Assembly: GCA_013824615.1 (NCBI GenBank)
Contig: PNOC01000023.1
Span: 1 to 48,180, forward strand
DNA: 48,180 nucleotides
Direction: 5' to 3'
Origin: Thermodesulfovibrio sp.
GTDB lineage: Bacteria; Nitrospirota; Thermodesulfovibrionia; Thermodesulfovibrionales; UBA6898
In this document: positions 32,930-41,493 of the stretch, piece after piece
Layout: each line of letters starts with the position of its first letter
Numbering within the stretch: position 1 is the stretch's first letter
Position numbers and translations under genes: made by a program
The notes under the pieces: generated by a model
The model's database searches: none
Seen by the model: the letters and a program-made list of their open reading frames with translations, nothing else
Told to the model about the DNA's origin: nothing

Positions 32930-33717
32930 TCGGGTTTATAGGCGGCGGCAACATGGCCGAGGCTTTGATAAAAGGTGTAAGGATGGGCAATGGGACAGAA
33001 GAGATTCTGGTATCAGAACCGTCTCTGGATCGACGGGCCCTTTTGGAGAAGGAGTACCGGGTCCGGACAACCGCTTCGAATACTGAACTGGCTGCTGCAT
33101 GCGATATTATTATTCTCGCGGTGAAGCCCCAGATTATGGACAAGGTTATAGACGAGATAGCAGATCTGATTGATAACTCAAAGACCGTTGTCTCGATTGC
33201 TGCTGGCATTACACTTTCGTATCTCGGTTCCAGACTCAGGACCAACAAACTGATCAGGGTGATGCCGAACACACCGGCCCTTGTCCAGGAGGGCATGTCG
33301 GTGATGTCCCTTTGTGAATGTTTCACAGGAAAAGAGCTTGATACGGTCCGGGGCATACTTATGTCGGTCGGCAAGGTGATTACTCTGCCGGAGCGTCTTA
33401 TGAATGCGGTCACGGCGGTCTCCGGCAGCGGCCCGGCCTTTGTGGCCCTGTTTGTCGAGGCCATGACCACGGCCGGTGAGAAACTGGGACTGGGCAGCAG
33501 CGAAGCGTCTGAACTGGCTGTTCAGACGCTTATCGGTACCGCAAAACTGCTGGAGACCGGCATGACACCGGAAAAGCTCCGCATGATGGTGACGTCGCCC
33601 GGAGGGACGACCGAGGCCGGGCTGAAGACCTTTCAGGAGAGAGGTTTGCATGATCTGGTACAGGCTGCGCTGAGCTCAGCAAAAAGCAGGGCTGAGGAAC
33701 TGGGGAGGTCGGCATAA
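32926..33717 (+). CDS. proC: Pyrroline-5-carboxylate reductase
   Basis: Final step of proline synthesis, reducing pyrroline-5-carboxylate with NAD(P)H. At 263 residues it begins with the Rossmann motif IGFIGGGNMAEALIKG. It carries VRVMPNTPALVQEGM-type IRVMPNTPALVQEGMSVMSL, the AVSGSGPAFVALFVEAM active-site region, and VTSPGGTTEAGLKTF near the C-terminus. The start overlaps yggS, and the stop shares a base with the yggT start, so the operon is tightly coupled. Confidence 0.95.
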   Translation: MIGFIGGGNMAEALIKGVRMGNGTEEILVSEPSLDRRALLEKEYRVRTTASNTELAAACDIIILAVKPQIMDKVIDEIADLIDNSKTVVSIAAGITLSYLGSRLRTNKLIRVMPNTPALVQEGMSVMSLCECFTGKELDTVRGILMSVGKVITLPERLMNAVTAVSGSGPAFVALFVEAMTTAGEKLGLGSSEASELAVQTLIGTAKLLETGMTPEKLRMMVTSPGGTTEAGLKTFQERGLHDLVQAALSSAKSRAEELGRSA

Positions 33718-34013
33718 TGTTTGTTTTCGGAAAATTCATTATCGGCATTGCGCAGGTCCTGGATATCCTTCTGGGGACCTACAAGTGGATCGTGATAGTC
33801 TCTGCGCTGATCAGCTGGGTGAACCCTGACCCGTATAACCCTATTGTCCGGTTTCTGTATTCTGTCACCGAGCCTGTTTTCAGGCCGATACGGCGTATGA
33901 TAGGCTATCGTCTCGGGCCGATCGATATTTCCCCATTGGTTGTCATTCTTGCTATTATATTCGCGCAGACTTTTCTGGTAGGATCGCTTATAGAAATTGG
34001 TAAAAGATTTTAG
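33717..34013 (+). CDS. YggT-family membrane protein
   Basis: A 98-residue inner-membrane protein with two hydrophobic spans (LGTYKWIVIVSALISWVNPD and LVVILAIIFAQTFLVGSLIE). Between them is the family segment YNPIVRFLYSVTEPVFRPIR, and RRMIGYRLGPIDISPLVVIL leads into the second span. YggT proteins accompany division genes in many bacteria; their precise role is unsettled. It lies 11 bp upstream of divIVA. Confidence 0.88.
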   Translation: MFVFGKFIIGIAQVLDILLGTYKWIVIVSALISWVNPDPYNPIVRFLYSVTEPVFRPIRRMIGYRLGPIDISPLVVILAIIFAQTFLVGSLIEIGKRF

Positions 34014-34024
34014 GAGGATGAGAT

Positions 34025-34507
34025 ATGAGAATTACGCCGCTTGATATCCAGCAGAAGAACTTTCCAATAAAGTTCAGGGGCTTTGATGTCGAAGAAGTTT
34101 ATGCTTTTCTTGAGGTTATCCGCGAAGAGATGGAGGAACTCCTGAGGGAAAATGCCAATCTCAAGGAGAACGTGCAGCGGTCTGACAACCACATAAAGGA
34201 ATATAAGGACATGGAGGCCACCCTGCGGGAGACCCTCGTGACCGCGCAGCAGATGGTTGAGGACTATAAGAGCAATGCAAGAAAAGAGGCGGAACTGCTT
34301 ATCAAGGAGGCCGAGCTCAAGGCCGACAGCCTTATCAAAGATGCGCAGGAGAAAGTCATCAAGATCCACGAGGACATCGTCGATCTCAAGGGCGTCCGGC
34401 GTCATTTCAAGGAAGAGTTGAAGAGATTAATTGAAAACCATATGAGAATGCTGGATTTTGATCTGCATCGCGAACAGGAAGGCCGTGAAGAGGGACCTGC
34501 TGAGTGA
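34025..34507 (+). CDS. divIVA: DivIVA-domain protein
   Basis: A 160-residue coiled-coil protein. The N-terminal membrane- and pole-targeting motif is ITPLDIQQKNFPIKFRGFDV followed by EEVYAFLEVIREEMEEL. Two long heptad-rich helices run from about residue 35 to 145, and the tail is acidic. AGGAGGATGAGAT precedes the ATG. DivIVA marks curved or polar membrane and organises division or pole proteins; in Gram-negative relatives its client is often unknown. It overlaps hisS by 4 bases (GTGA). Confidence 0.88.
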   Translation: MRITPLDIQQKNFPIKFRGFDVEEVYAFLEVIREEMEELLRENANLKENVQRSDNHIKEYKDMEATLRETLVTAQQMVEDYKSNARKEAELLIKEAELKADSLIKDAQEKVIKIHEDIVDLKGVRRHFKEELKRLIENHMRMLDFDLHREQEGREEGPAE

Positions 34508-35769
34508 GTTCGGCAGAAAAATACCGGGCGCTGAAGGGCATGCGGGATGTCCTGCCGCCGGATATTTATGTATGGCAGAAGATCGAAGGCATTGCCTCCG
34601 GGCTGTTTGCCTCCTATGGCTTCAGCGAGGTAAGGACCCCGGTAGCTGAAGCAACCGGGCTTTTCACCCGGGGGATAGGGGAGGGCACGGACATTGTTGA
34701 CAAAGAGATGTATACCTTTGAAGACAAAGGGGGCCGGAGCATTTCACTCAGGCCTGAAGGTACCGCCTCCGTCGTCCGCAGTTACATAGAACACCAGCTT
34801 CATACGCTGCCGTCTCCTCAGAAGTTTTATTATGCCGGGCCGATGTTCCGGTATGAGCGGCCGCAGTCAGGCAGGTTCAGGCAGTTTTATCAGATCGGGG
34901 TTGAGGCCTTTGGTTCGTCGTCACCTGCCCTTGACGCCGAGGTCATTTCAATGCTCCGCCACTTTCTTCAGAGACTGGGTCTGGATCAGCTCGTTGTTCA
35001 GGTCAATTCCATCGGCTGCGCAGCATGCAGACCCGGTTACACCGGAACCCTGATCAGCTTTCTTGGAGAACGGCAGGGAGAACTCTGCCCGGACTGTCAG
35101 CGCCGGCATGCTCAAAATCCTCTGAGAATTCTGGACTGCAAGGTTCCGCAGTGTATTGCCCTGCGCCAGGGCGCTCCGAAGGTCATGGACCACCTCTGTG
35201 CAGACTGCCGCCAACACATGGAGTTGCTGCAGCACCTGCTGACAGGACTCGAAATCCCTTTTGTCCTGAATCACGAAATGGTCCGTGGGCTCGATTATTA
35301 CACCCGGACGGTCTTTGAGGTGACGAGTGGTGATCTTGGTGCCCAGAATGCAGTAGCAGCCGGTGGCAGATACGACCGGCTGGTCAGCGAATGCGGCGGG
35401 CCTGACGTTCCTGCGTTCGGATTTGCTGTCGGGATGGAGAGGATTACGGAACTGGTAAAGAAGACTCTGCCGGCAGTGCATCCGGCACCGTCAGCATTCC
35501 TGGCTCTGCTGGGAGCTCAGGCTCTTTATGAGGGCCTCCGCATTGCAGACAGGCTCAGAACAGCCGGTATATGGACCGAGACGGGAGACCATACGGCTTC
35601 TCTCAAGAGTCAGATGAGAAAGGCCGACCGCGTGGCTGCTGCCTTTGTCATTATTATTGGCGATGATGAGCTCGCTGCAGGGGAGTTCAGGTGGAAGAAA
35701 CTTGCCGACGGGACTGGCGGTTCAGCCCCGTTTTCTGCGCTCTCTTCATTTTTTTGCGGGTGCTCCTGA
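34504..35769 (+). CDS. hisS: Histidyl-tRNA synthetase
   Basis: Charges tRNA-His. A 421-residue class II synthetase: RALKGMRDVLPPDIYVWQKI at the N-terminus, motif 2 in MFRYERPQSGRFRQFYQIGV, the histidine-binding VRGLDYYTRTVFEV, and motif 3 in AFGFAVGMERI. A Cys-rich insert (CPDCQRRHAQNPLRILDCK ... CADC) is typical of the bacterial enzyme. The C-terminal anticodon-binding domain ends FSALSSFFCGCS. The GTG start lies in the end of divIVA. Confidence 0.96.
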   Translation: MSSAEKYRALKGMRDVLPPDIYVWQKIEGIASGLFASYGFSEVRTPVAEATGLFTRGIGEGTDIVDKEMYTFEDKGGRSISLRPEGTASVVRSYIEHQLHTLPSPQKFYYAGPMFRYERPQSGRFRQFYQIGVEAFGSSSPALDAEVISMLRHFLQRLGLDQLVVQVNSIGCAACRPGYTGTLISFLGERQGELCPDCQRRHAQNPLRILDCKVPQCIALRQGAPKVMDHLCADCRQHMELLQHLLTGLEIPFVLNHEMVRGLDYYTRTVFEVTSGDLGAQNAVAAGGRYDRLVSECGGPDVPAFGFAVGMERITELVKKTLPAVHPAPSAFLALLGAQALYEGLRIADRLRTAGIWTETGDHTASLKSQMRKADRVAAAFVIIIGDDELAAGEFRWKKLADGTGGSAPFSALSSFFCGCS

Positions 35770-35824
35770 TGAGGTCTCCGGGGGGTCTTTACACTGATAT
35801 GAGTCTGAGAACCCGGCACAGGGT

Positions 35825-36772
35825 ATGAATCTGAAGCCATACGTTCCTGGTACGGCCCTGGTTCTGCTCATTGCTTTTTTTTCTTTTATTTTGTCAAAAT
35901 TCAATCCCTCCTTTGATGCCCAGGTTGTTTCTATTATTATCGGGATGTTTGTCGGCAATTACTTCGCGCGGCAGCACTCCTTTCTCCGCGGCGTTGAAGG
36001 GGGCATCACCGTCCTGCTTCCTGCTGGTATTGCCCTGCACGGGACACAGGTTGTCGTCACCGGTATGAGCGGCAGCTATATTTTGTTTATCCTGCTGGTC
36101 TGTCTCGCTTTCTTTGGTCTGACCCTGCTGCTGTCGCGGGTGTTCAATCTTGAGCGTAAGACGGCCATTTTACTTGCCTCAGGTCTGTCTACCTGCGGTG
36201 CCGCAGCGGTTGCCATCATCTCCCCGATTATCGGAGCCCGCCGTGAGGACACTTCGGTTTCAATAGTCTCCCTCATGATGATTGGATTTACCGGTATGAT
36301 ATTCTATCCGATTATCAATGATCTTTTTTCACTCTCCAGAGGCGAGTTCAATTTTCTTGCAGGAGCGACGCTGCCCATGCTGGGACAGGTGAAGGTCGCG
36401 GCCGCCAGCGTCTGTCCGGAATGTTTGGATGAGGCAGTGAAGATTAATTTCATCAGACTGTCTTTTTTTCTGTTTCCGGTGACCGCAGCAATTTTTCTTG
36501 CGGATAAGGAAAAAAAACAGATGCGGGTACCGTGGTTTATCATCATTTTCTTTGCCGGGGCTCTGGTGGTAAATACGACCGGAATATTCAATATCTTTCT
36601 CGCGCCGCTGAAGACATTAAGCGGGTTTTTCCTTTCAGCCGGTCTGGCGTCAATCGGGTATTGCGTTGATTTTGAGGCAGTTATTGATGAAGGCATTACT
36701 CCGCTGGGGGTCCTCTTTCTTGTCTTGGGAGTCGTCCTTCTCCTGATGTATTTTATACGGAACATATTCTGA
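35825..36772 (+). CDS. UPF0324 (YeiH-like) putative anion exporter
   Basis: A 315-residue protein with about nine to ten transmembrane helices. The family landmark GLSTCGAAAVAIISPIIGAR corresponds to the conserved G-x-S-x-CG-x-SA region of YeiH proteins, followed by MMIGFTGMIFYPII. Members of this superfamily are proposed sulfate or sulfonate exporters, without firm proof. Its stop overlaps the start of the large histidine kinase by one base, placing it in a signalling operon. No strong ribosome-binding site is visible before the ATG. Confidence 0.78.
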   Translation: MNLKPYVPGTALVLLIAFFSFILSKFNPSFDAQVVSIIIGMFVGNYFARQHSFLRGVEGGITVLLPAGIALHGTQVVVTGMSGSYILFILLVCLAFFGLTLLLSRVFNLERKTAILLASGLSTCGAAAVAIISPIIGARREDTSVSIVSLMMIGFTGMIFYPIINDLFSLSRGEFNFLAGATLPMLGQVKVAAASVCPECLDEAVKINFIRLSFFLFPVTAAIFLADKEKKQMRVPWFIIIFFAGALVVNTTGIFNIFLAPLKTLSGFFLSAGLASIGYCVDFEAVIDEGITPLGVLFLVLGVVLLLMYFIRNIF

Positions 36773-39700
36773 TGGTACGGACAAAAATTATCTATCGTCT
36801 CATCGTCATGTTTCTGGTCTTTGCGGCCATGATAACCATCCCGTTGACCTTTACCGTCATTACTCAGGTCAATAAGATGATCGCAGAGGAGGAGGCCATG
36901 AGGCCTCCCTCGGACAGGGAATATGAAAACATGCACCATGTTTTTTCCTCAAGACTGCTCGGGCAGATTATCCCCTATTCATTTTATATTCTCATCATGG
37001 CTCTGATGCTTTCGATTTTCCTGTCACGCAAGATGCTCATCTCATTAAAGGAACTCCAACGGGGGGCCAAATCTATCAGGGAGGGCAATCTTGATGTCGT
37101 TCTCAGGATTTCCGGGGATGATGAACTGGCGGCCGTGACCCGGGCGTTTAATGAGATGGCCGCATCGCTGAAGGAAAAAACTCTGGATCTTCAGAAGAAA
37201 AATACGTATGTGGATGCGATGCTTGACCCGCTCTGGGTTGTGGACGAAATGAACCGGGTGGCAGACGTAAATCCTGCCTTTGTCAGACTGTTCGGATACA
37301 GCCGCGAAGAGGTTATCGGTGCGTCGGTGTATGATTTTTTTGATGAACAGAATGTAGGTATTATCCGTAATCAGCTTCTTGAGAGGACTGAAAGAAAGAT
37401 TGCTTCGACCTACGAAGTCAGCATCATAACCCGTGAAGGCACCTCCATGCCGGTATTGCTCAGCGGTTCTCCCATCCTGGAAGAGGGCAGGGTATCCGGG
37501 AAAATTGGTATCTTTAAGGATTTCAGGGAACAGCAGGGCTTCAGGCGAGAGGTGGAGCAGTCGCGGGACTATGTCGAGACCGTCGTAAACAGCATCGAAG
37601 ACCAGCTTCTTGTTATCGACAAGGAATATCGCATTGTGACGGCAAACCGGAGGGCCCTGGAGCATGTCTCCGGATCACCGGTCGGCCAGTACTGCTATCT
37701 TGTCTCACACGACATGAATAAACCGTGCTGGGCAGATGGGCATGAATGCCCTGCGCAGAGTGTATTTCTGACAGGTAAAAACTTCAGAACTACTCATCAG
37801 CATACCGGGTCGGGAGGGGAAAGACGTTTTCACGAGATTGTGGCAACGCCGATCAGGGATGCTGCGGGGAATGTATCTCAGGTGATTGAGTTGATCAGAG
37901 ACGTCACTGACCGGATCAGTCACGAGGAGGAAATATTCCGGAAAAACCGTGAACTGGTTGCCCTTAACAGTATATCGGGCCTGCTAAGCCGGTCTCTCAG
38001 GGCAGACGAAATATTCATGAATGTGCTCGACCGGATGATCGAGATGATCAAAATGGACGGAGGCGGCATTTTCTTCATTGATGAGCTGAAGCGTGACATG
38101 GTATGCCAGTATCATCGCGGCATTTCTGAAGAATATATCAGGATGATGGGCAGGATACGTATGGGTGAGGACATTCCGGGTAAAGTGGCGGTAACCGGAC
38201 AGATTATGACTACCTCGGATATTTCAAAAGACACCAGGATAGAGCGGTCGCTCATGAAACATTCGGGCATGAAGGGCTATTGCTGCCTTCCGGTACGGGG
38301 CAAGGAACGTATTATCGGGGTCTTTTGTCTCTTTAGCTTCAAACCTCATTATTTTACGGAGGAGGAAGAGAGCATTCTTAATTCTATAGGTGAGATGACG
38401 GGCATTGCTCTGGAGAATATCAAGCTGTATGAAAAAATGCGCGATATGTATGAGCAGCAGAGAAAGCGCCGGGATGATGAGCATGGCCAACTCCTGGCAC
38501 TGACCACAAAACTCGGGTCGGCTGTTGACCTCAGGTATGTTATCGGGAGTGTGCTGGAGCTTATACGTAACATGTTCAACGCCGACTTCAGCTGGCTTCT
38601 GGTCAGGGACAGCGGCGACAACTACAGGCTTCGGGCCTCCTCCTCATCAACAGATCTTGAGGATCGGATGCTCTATCCCCGCGGGGTCAGTTCTCTGGAG
38701 GGGTATACCGCAGACAAGCGCACGCCGACGGTCATTGCTGATATAAGGGCAGGTTCCCGGTTTTATGTGCCTGACGAGATAGGGAGCCTCGGGTATCAGT
38801 CGGCACTGGCAGTCCCCATGCATATCGGCGAGAAGACGGTTGGTGTCTTTACGCTTTATTATCGGCGGACCAGGGATTTCAGGGATGAAGAGCTTCATTT
38901 TCTGAGGATCATTGCTAATATGCTGGCTGTTTCACTGGAGCGCTACGACTCCTATGTGCGGTCTATCAGTGAAAAGGGGATTGCCACTACCATAATACAG
39001 AGCGTTGTGGACGGCATTGTTACTGTTGATACGCAGGGCAGAATTATTGCGATTAACAGGGCCTTTGAGGAGATGACTGCCATGAGCGCTGACGAGGCCG
39101 TTGGCCTGACTGTCTGTGATGCACTGCGCTATACCAGGGAAAACCTGGACCTGAGGATTGCTTTCGGCGAATGTCTGGAGTCTGCTCTGTCCGGGGAGTC
39201 TATCAACCGGGGCGTTCTCATGACGACCGCTGCAGGGGCTCAGCTATCTGTTCTTATCACCGGGACCCCGGTGCTCGACGCCGGAGGGGCGGTTACCGGG
39301 GTGGTCTGTCTTATCAGGGATATCAGCAGAGAGAAAGAGATTGACCGGATGAAGACCGATATTATCCGCTCTGTTTCTCATGAATTCAGGACCCCTCTTT
39401 CTGCCATTGTCGGCATGACCGAGATGATTCTGGAGGGAGACCTCGACGCGCAGAAGGACAAGCTGTATCTGCAGACAATCCTGAGCGAAGGCATGCGTCT
39501 TTCTGATATGGTTTCTGATCTTCTGAGCATTGCGAGGATTGAAAGCGGGATGGAGACGCTGCGTCCCGAGGTCCTTGATGTTGCCGCCATATTTGAGGAA
39601 CTCCAGGTGTCTCTTGAATCATCCTGCAAAAAGAAAAACGCCTCTATTCGCTGTGAGGTGCAGGGGATAAAGACGTTTACCGCAGACGGTTCAAAACTGA

Positions 39701-40023
39701 AGCAGGTGCTGCTCAATGTTATCGATAATTCCCTGATGTACTCGGATAGTGGCTGTCTGGTGGCAGTAACGGCAAAAAAGAGCGACAATGGTATTGTAAT
39801 CACGGTGAAGGACAACGGCTGGGGTATATCTGCTGAAGATATGCCGCATCTGAAAGAGCGTTTTTACAGGGGCCGGCACGGAGAAAAGATTAAAGGAACC
39901 GGTCTCGGGCTTTTTCTCTGTAATGAAATTATCAGGCTTCACGGGGGTACTATGGATATTCGGAGCACATTCGGCACGGGCACAGAAGTAACGCTTTATC
40001 TGCCTGACAGAGGGACCTTATGA
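36772..40023 (+). CDS. Membrane-bound multi-sensor histidine kinase
   Basis: A 1083-residue kinase. Two transmembrane helices lie at about residues 8-32 and 65-86. A HAMP domain (SLKELQRGAKSIREGN) is followed by two PAS domains (about 140-255 and 265-375, the second with several Cys: YCYLVSHDMNKPCWADGHEC). Two GAF domains (about 390-540 and 565-720) and a third PAS (about 735-850) come next. HisKA has phosphorylatable His870 in SVSHEFRTPLSAIVGMTEMI, and the ATPase domain shows DNGWGISAEDM and GTGLGLFLCNEII. It has little periplasmic sequence, so it probably senses internal redox or ligand signals. It overlaps its neighbours by 1 and 4 bases. Confidence 0.92.
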   Translation: MVRTKIIYRLIVMFLVFAAMITIPLTFTVITQVNKMIAEEEAMRPPSDREYENMHHVFSSRLLGQIIPYSFYILIMALMLSIFLSRKMLISLKELQRGAKSIREGNLDVVLRISGDDELAAVTRAFNEMAASLKEKTLDLQKKNTYVDAMLDPLWVVDEMNRVADVNPAFVRLFGYSREEVIGASVYDFFDEQNVGIIRNQLLERTERKIASTYEVSIITREGTSMPVLLSGSPILEEGRVSGKIGIFKDFREQQGFRREVEQSRDYVETVVNSIEDQLLVIDKEYRIVTANRRALEHVSGSPVGQYCYLVSHDMNKPCWADGHECPAQSVFLTGKNFRTTHQHTGSGGERRFHEIVATPIRDAAGNVSQVIELIRDVTDRISHEEEIFRKNRELVALNSISGLLSRSLRADEIFMNVLDRMIEMIKMDGGGIFFIDELKRDMVCQYHRGISEEYIRMMGRIRMGEDIPGKVAVTGQIMTTSDISKDTRIERSLMKHSGMKGYCCLPVRGKERIIGVFCLFSFKPHYFTEEEESILNSIGEMTGIALENIKLYEKMRDMYEQQRKRRDDEHGQLLALTTKLGSAVDLRYVIGSVLELIRNMFNADFSWLLVRDSGDNYRLRASSSSTDLEDRMLYPRGVSSLEGYTADKRTPTVIADIRAGSRFYVPDEIGSLGYQSALAVPMHIGEKTVGVFTLYYRRTRDFRDEELHFLRIIANMLAVSLERYDSYVRSISEKGIATTIIQSVVDGIVTVDTQGRIIAINRAFEEMTAMSADEAVGLTVCDALRYTRENLDLRIAFGECLESALSGESINRGVLMTTAAGAQLSVLITGTPVLDAGGAVTGVVCLIRDISREKEIDRMKTDIIRSVSHEFRTPLSAIVGMTEMILEGDLDAQKDKLYLQTILSEGMRLSDMVSDLLSIARIESGMETLRPEVLDVAAIFEELQVSLESSCKKKNASIRCEVQGIKTFTADGSKLKQVLLNVIDNSLMYSDSGCLVAVTAKKSDNGIVITVKDNGWGISAEDMPHLKERFYRGRHGEKIKGTGLGLFLCNEIIRLHGGTMDIRSTFGTGTEVTLYLPDRGTL

Positions 40024-40394
40024 GCAAAGTCATTGTCATAGACGATGAGCCTTTTATCCTGATGATGATCGAGGACAAGTTAAAAAAAGCAGCACTCGAG
40101 GTGGTGACAATACGGGAGAGCAGTACCGCCATGGAGGTCATCCGCCGGGAGTTGCCGGACCTGGTGATTCTTGACTGGATGATGCCTGAGGTCAGCGGCA
40201 TTGATATCTGCCGGATGCTGAAACAGGATGAGACCCTGAAACAGATTCCTGTTTTCATGCTTACGGCCAAGGGTCAGGACGCCGACGAGCAGCTGGGCAG
40301 ACAGATAGGCGTCGAGCGGTACATTACAAAACCCTTTAGTCCGAAGATGCTGCTTGAGATGGTTCAAGAAACGCTGGGCAATGACAAGTCCTGA
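40020..40394 (+). CDS. CheY-like single-domain response regulator
   Basis: A 124-residue receiver domain: acidic pair Asp8-Asp9 (VIVIDDEP), phosphoacceptor Asp52 (LVILDWMMPEVSG), Thr82 (MLTAKGQ) and Lys104 (YITKPFSPKM). It has no output domain. The start overlaps the histidine kinase by 4 bases and the end overlaps the HD-GYP gene by 14, so it is the likely phosphorylation partner of the kinase and may act on the HD-GYP protein or elsewhere. Confidence 0.93.
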   Translation: MSKVIVIDDEPFILMMIEDKLKKAALEVVTIRESSTAMEVIRRELPDLVILDWMMPEVSGIDICRMLKQDETLKQIPVFMLTAKGQDADEQLGRQIGVERYITKPFSPKMLLEMVQETLGNDKS

Positions 40395-41493
40395 AAGCGA
40401 TCTTTCCCTGACTGTTCAGGAGTTGTCGCACGCGTACGAAGAACTCTCACTCCTCTACCGGCTCTCGGAAGTTTTTTCCTGTATGAGTATTGAGGATATC
40501 TGCTCCAGGATAGCGGACGAAGCTGTTACCTCGATCGGGGTAAAGACTGCGGCGGTGCTGTGTATGGACGAGAATGCCGACAAACTGTTGACCAGGACCT
40601 CCCGGGGAGACTGGGACAACTCACGGGAATTTCCCCGGGACGAAGAAATCCTCTGGAAGGTCATTCAGGCAAAAAAACCGTCTGCCTTTTGCCGCCTGGC
40701 GGATACAGAACACCGGAATTACCTGCCTGCCCACCGGTCTCTCATGGTCTGCCCGCTTATCGGCAAGACCCGTGTTGTCGGGGCGCTGGTGGTTGCCGAC
40801 AAGGAGGCTGACGAGGAGTTTTTTTCGAGCGACTCAAAGCTGTTGATGGCCATTTCCTCGCAGGCCGGCCTTGCAATCGAAAATGCCCTGCTCTATGCAG
40901 AACTTGAATCGCTGCTCGTCGGGGCTATCCGGTCACTGGTCAAGGCGCTCGAGGCGTCTTCCTGCTGGACAGCCGGGCATACCGAACGTGTCACCGAGTA
41001 CGCCGTGGGGATAGGAAAAGTCATGGGGCAGCCGGATGATATTGTCGAAAAGCTGAAGATTTGTGCCTTACTTCACGACATCGGCAAAATAGCTACACCC
41101 AAGGAGATCCTGAACAAAAACGAAGGACTTGATGAAGCAGAATGGACAGAGATACAGCGCCATCCGGGACTGGGAGCCGAAATACTCGTGGAACTGAAGC
41201 AGTTCAAAGATATTATACTGAGCATTAAATATCACCACGAACACTGGGACGGGCAGAAGGGCCTCTATGGACTGAAACATGAGGAGATCCCTCTTATGGC
41301 CAGGATACTTTCGGTGGCTGATGCTTATGATGCCATGACCTCTGACAGGCCCTATCGGAAGATGCTCTCACAGGAGGCAGCGGTGAAGGAAATAGAACGT
41401 TGTTCCGGTACCCAGTTTGATCCCTCTGTGGTCAAGGCTTTTCTTGTCTGGATAAGAAGTTTCAGCCCACGACGTCGAGTGTCCTTACCGTAA
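40381..41493 (+). CDS. GAF-HD-GYP protein (probable cyclic di-GMP phosphodiesterase family)
   Basis: A 370-residue protein from ATG 40381. An N-terminal helix precedes a GAF domain (about 35-175: RIADEAVTSIGVKTAAVLCM, RVVGALVVADKEADEEFFSS), then an HD-GYP domain with His232-Asp233 in ALLHDIGKIATPKEIL and the metal residues HHEHWDG (285-291). The GYP triplet is replaced: QKGLYGLKHEEIP reads KGL where GYP is expected. The HD metal site is intact, but loss of GYP makes cyclic di-GMP activity uncertain. Its last 32 bases overlap the end of the TatD fusion gene on the other strand. Confidence 0.88.
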   Translation: MTSPESDLSLTVQELSHAYEELSLLYRLSEVFSCMSIEDICSRIADEAVTSIGVKTAAVLCMDENADKLLTRTSRGDWDNSREFPRDEEILWKVIQAKKPSAFCRLADTEHRNYLPAHRSLMVCPLIGKTRVVGALVVADKEADEEFFSSDSKLLMAISSQAGLAIENALLYAELESLLVGAIRSLVKALEASSCWTAGHTERVTEYAVGIGKVMGQPDDIVEKLKICALLHDIGKIATPKEILNKNEGLDEAEWTEIQRHPGLGAEILVELKQFKDIILSIKYHHEHWDGQKGLYGLKHEEIPLMARILSVADAYDAMTSDRPYRKMLSQEAAVKEIERCSGTQFDPSVVKAFLVWIRSFSPRRRVSLP

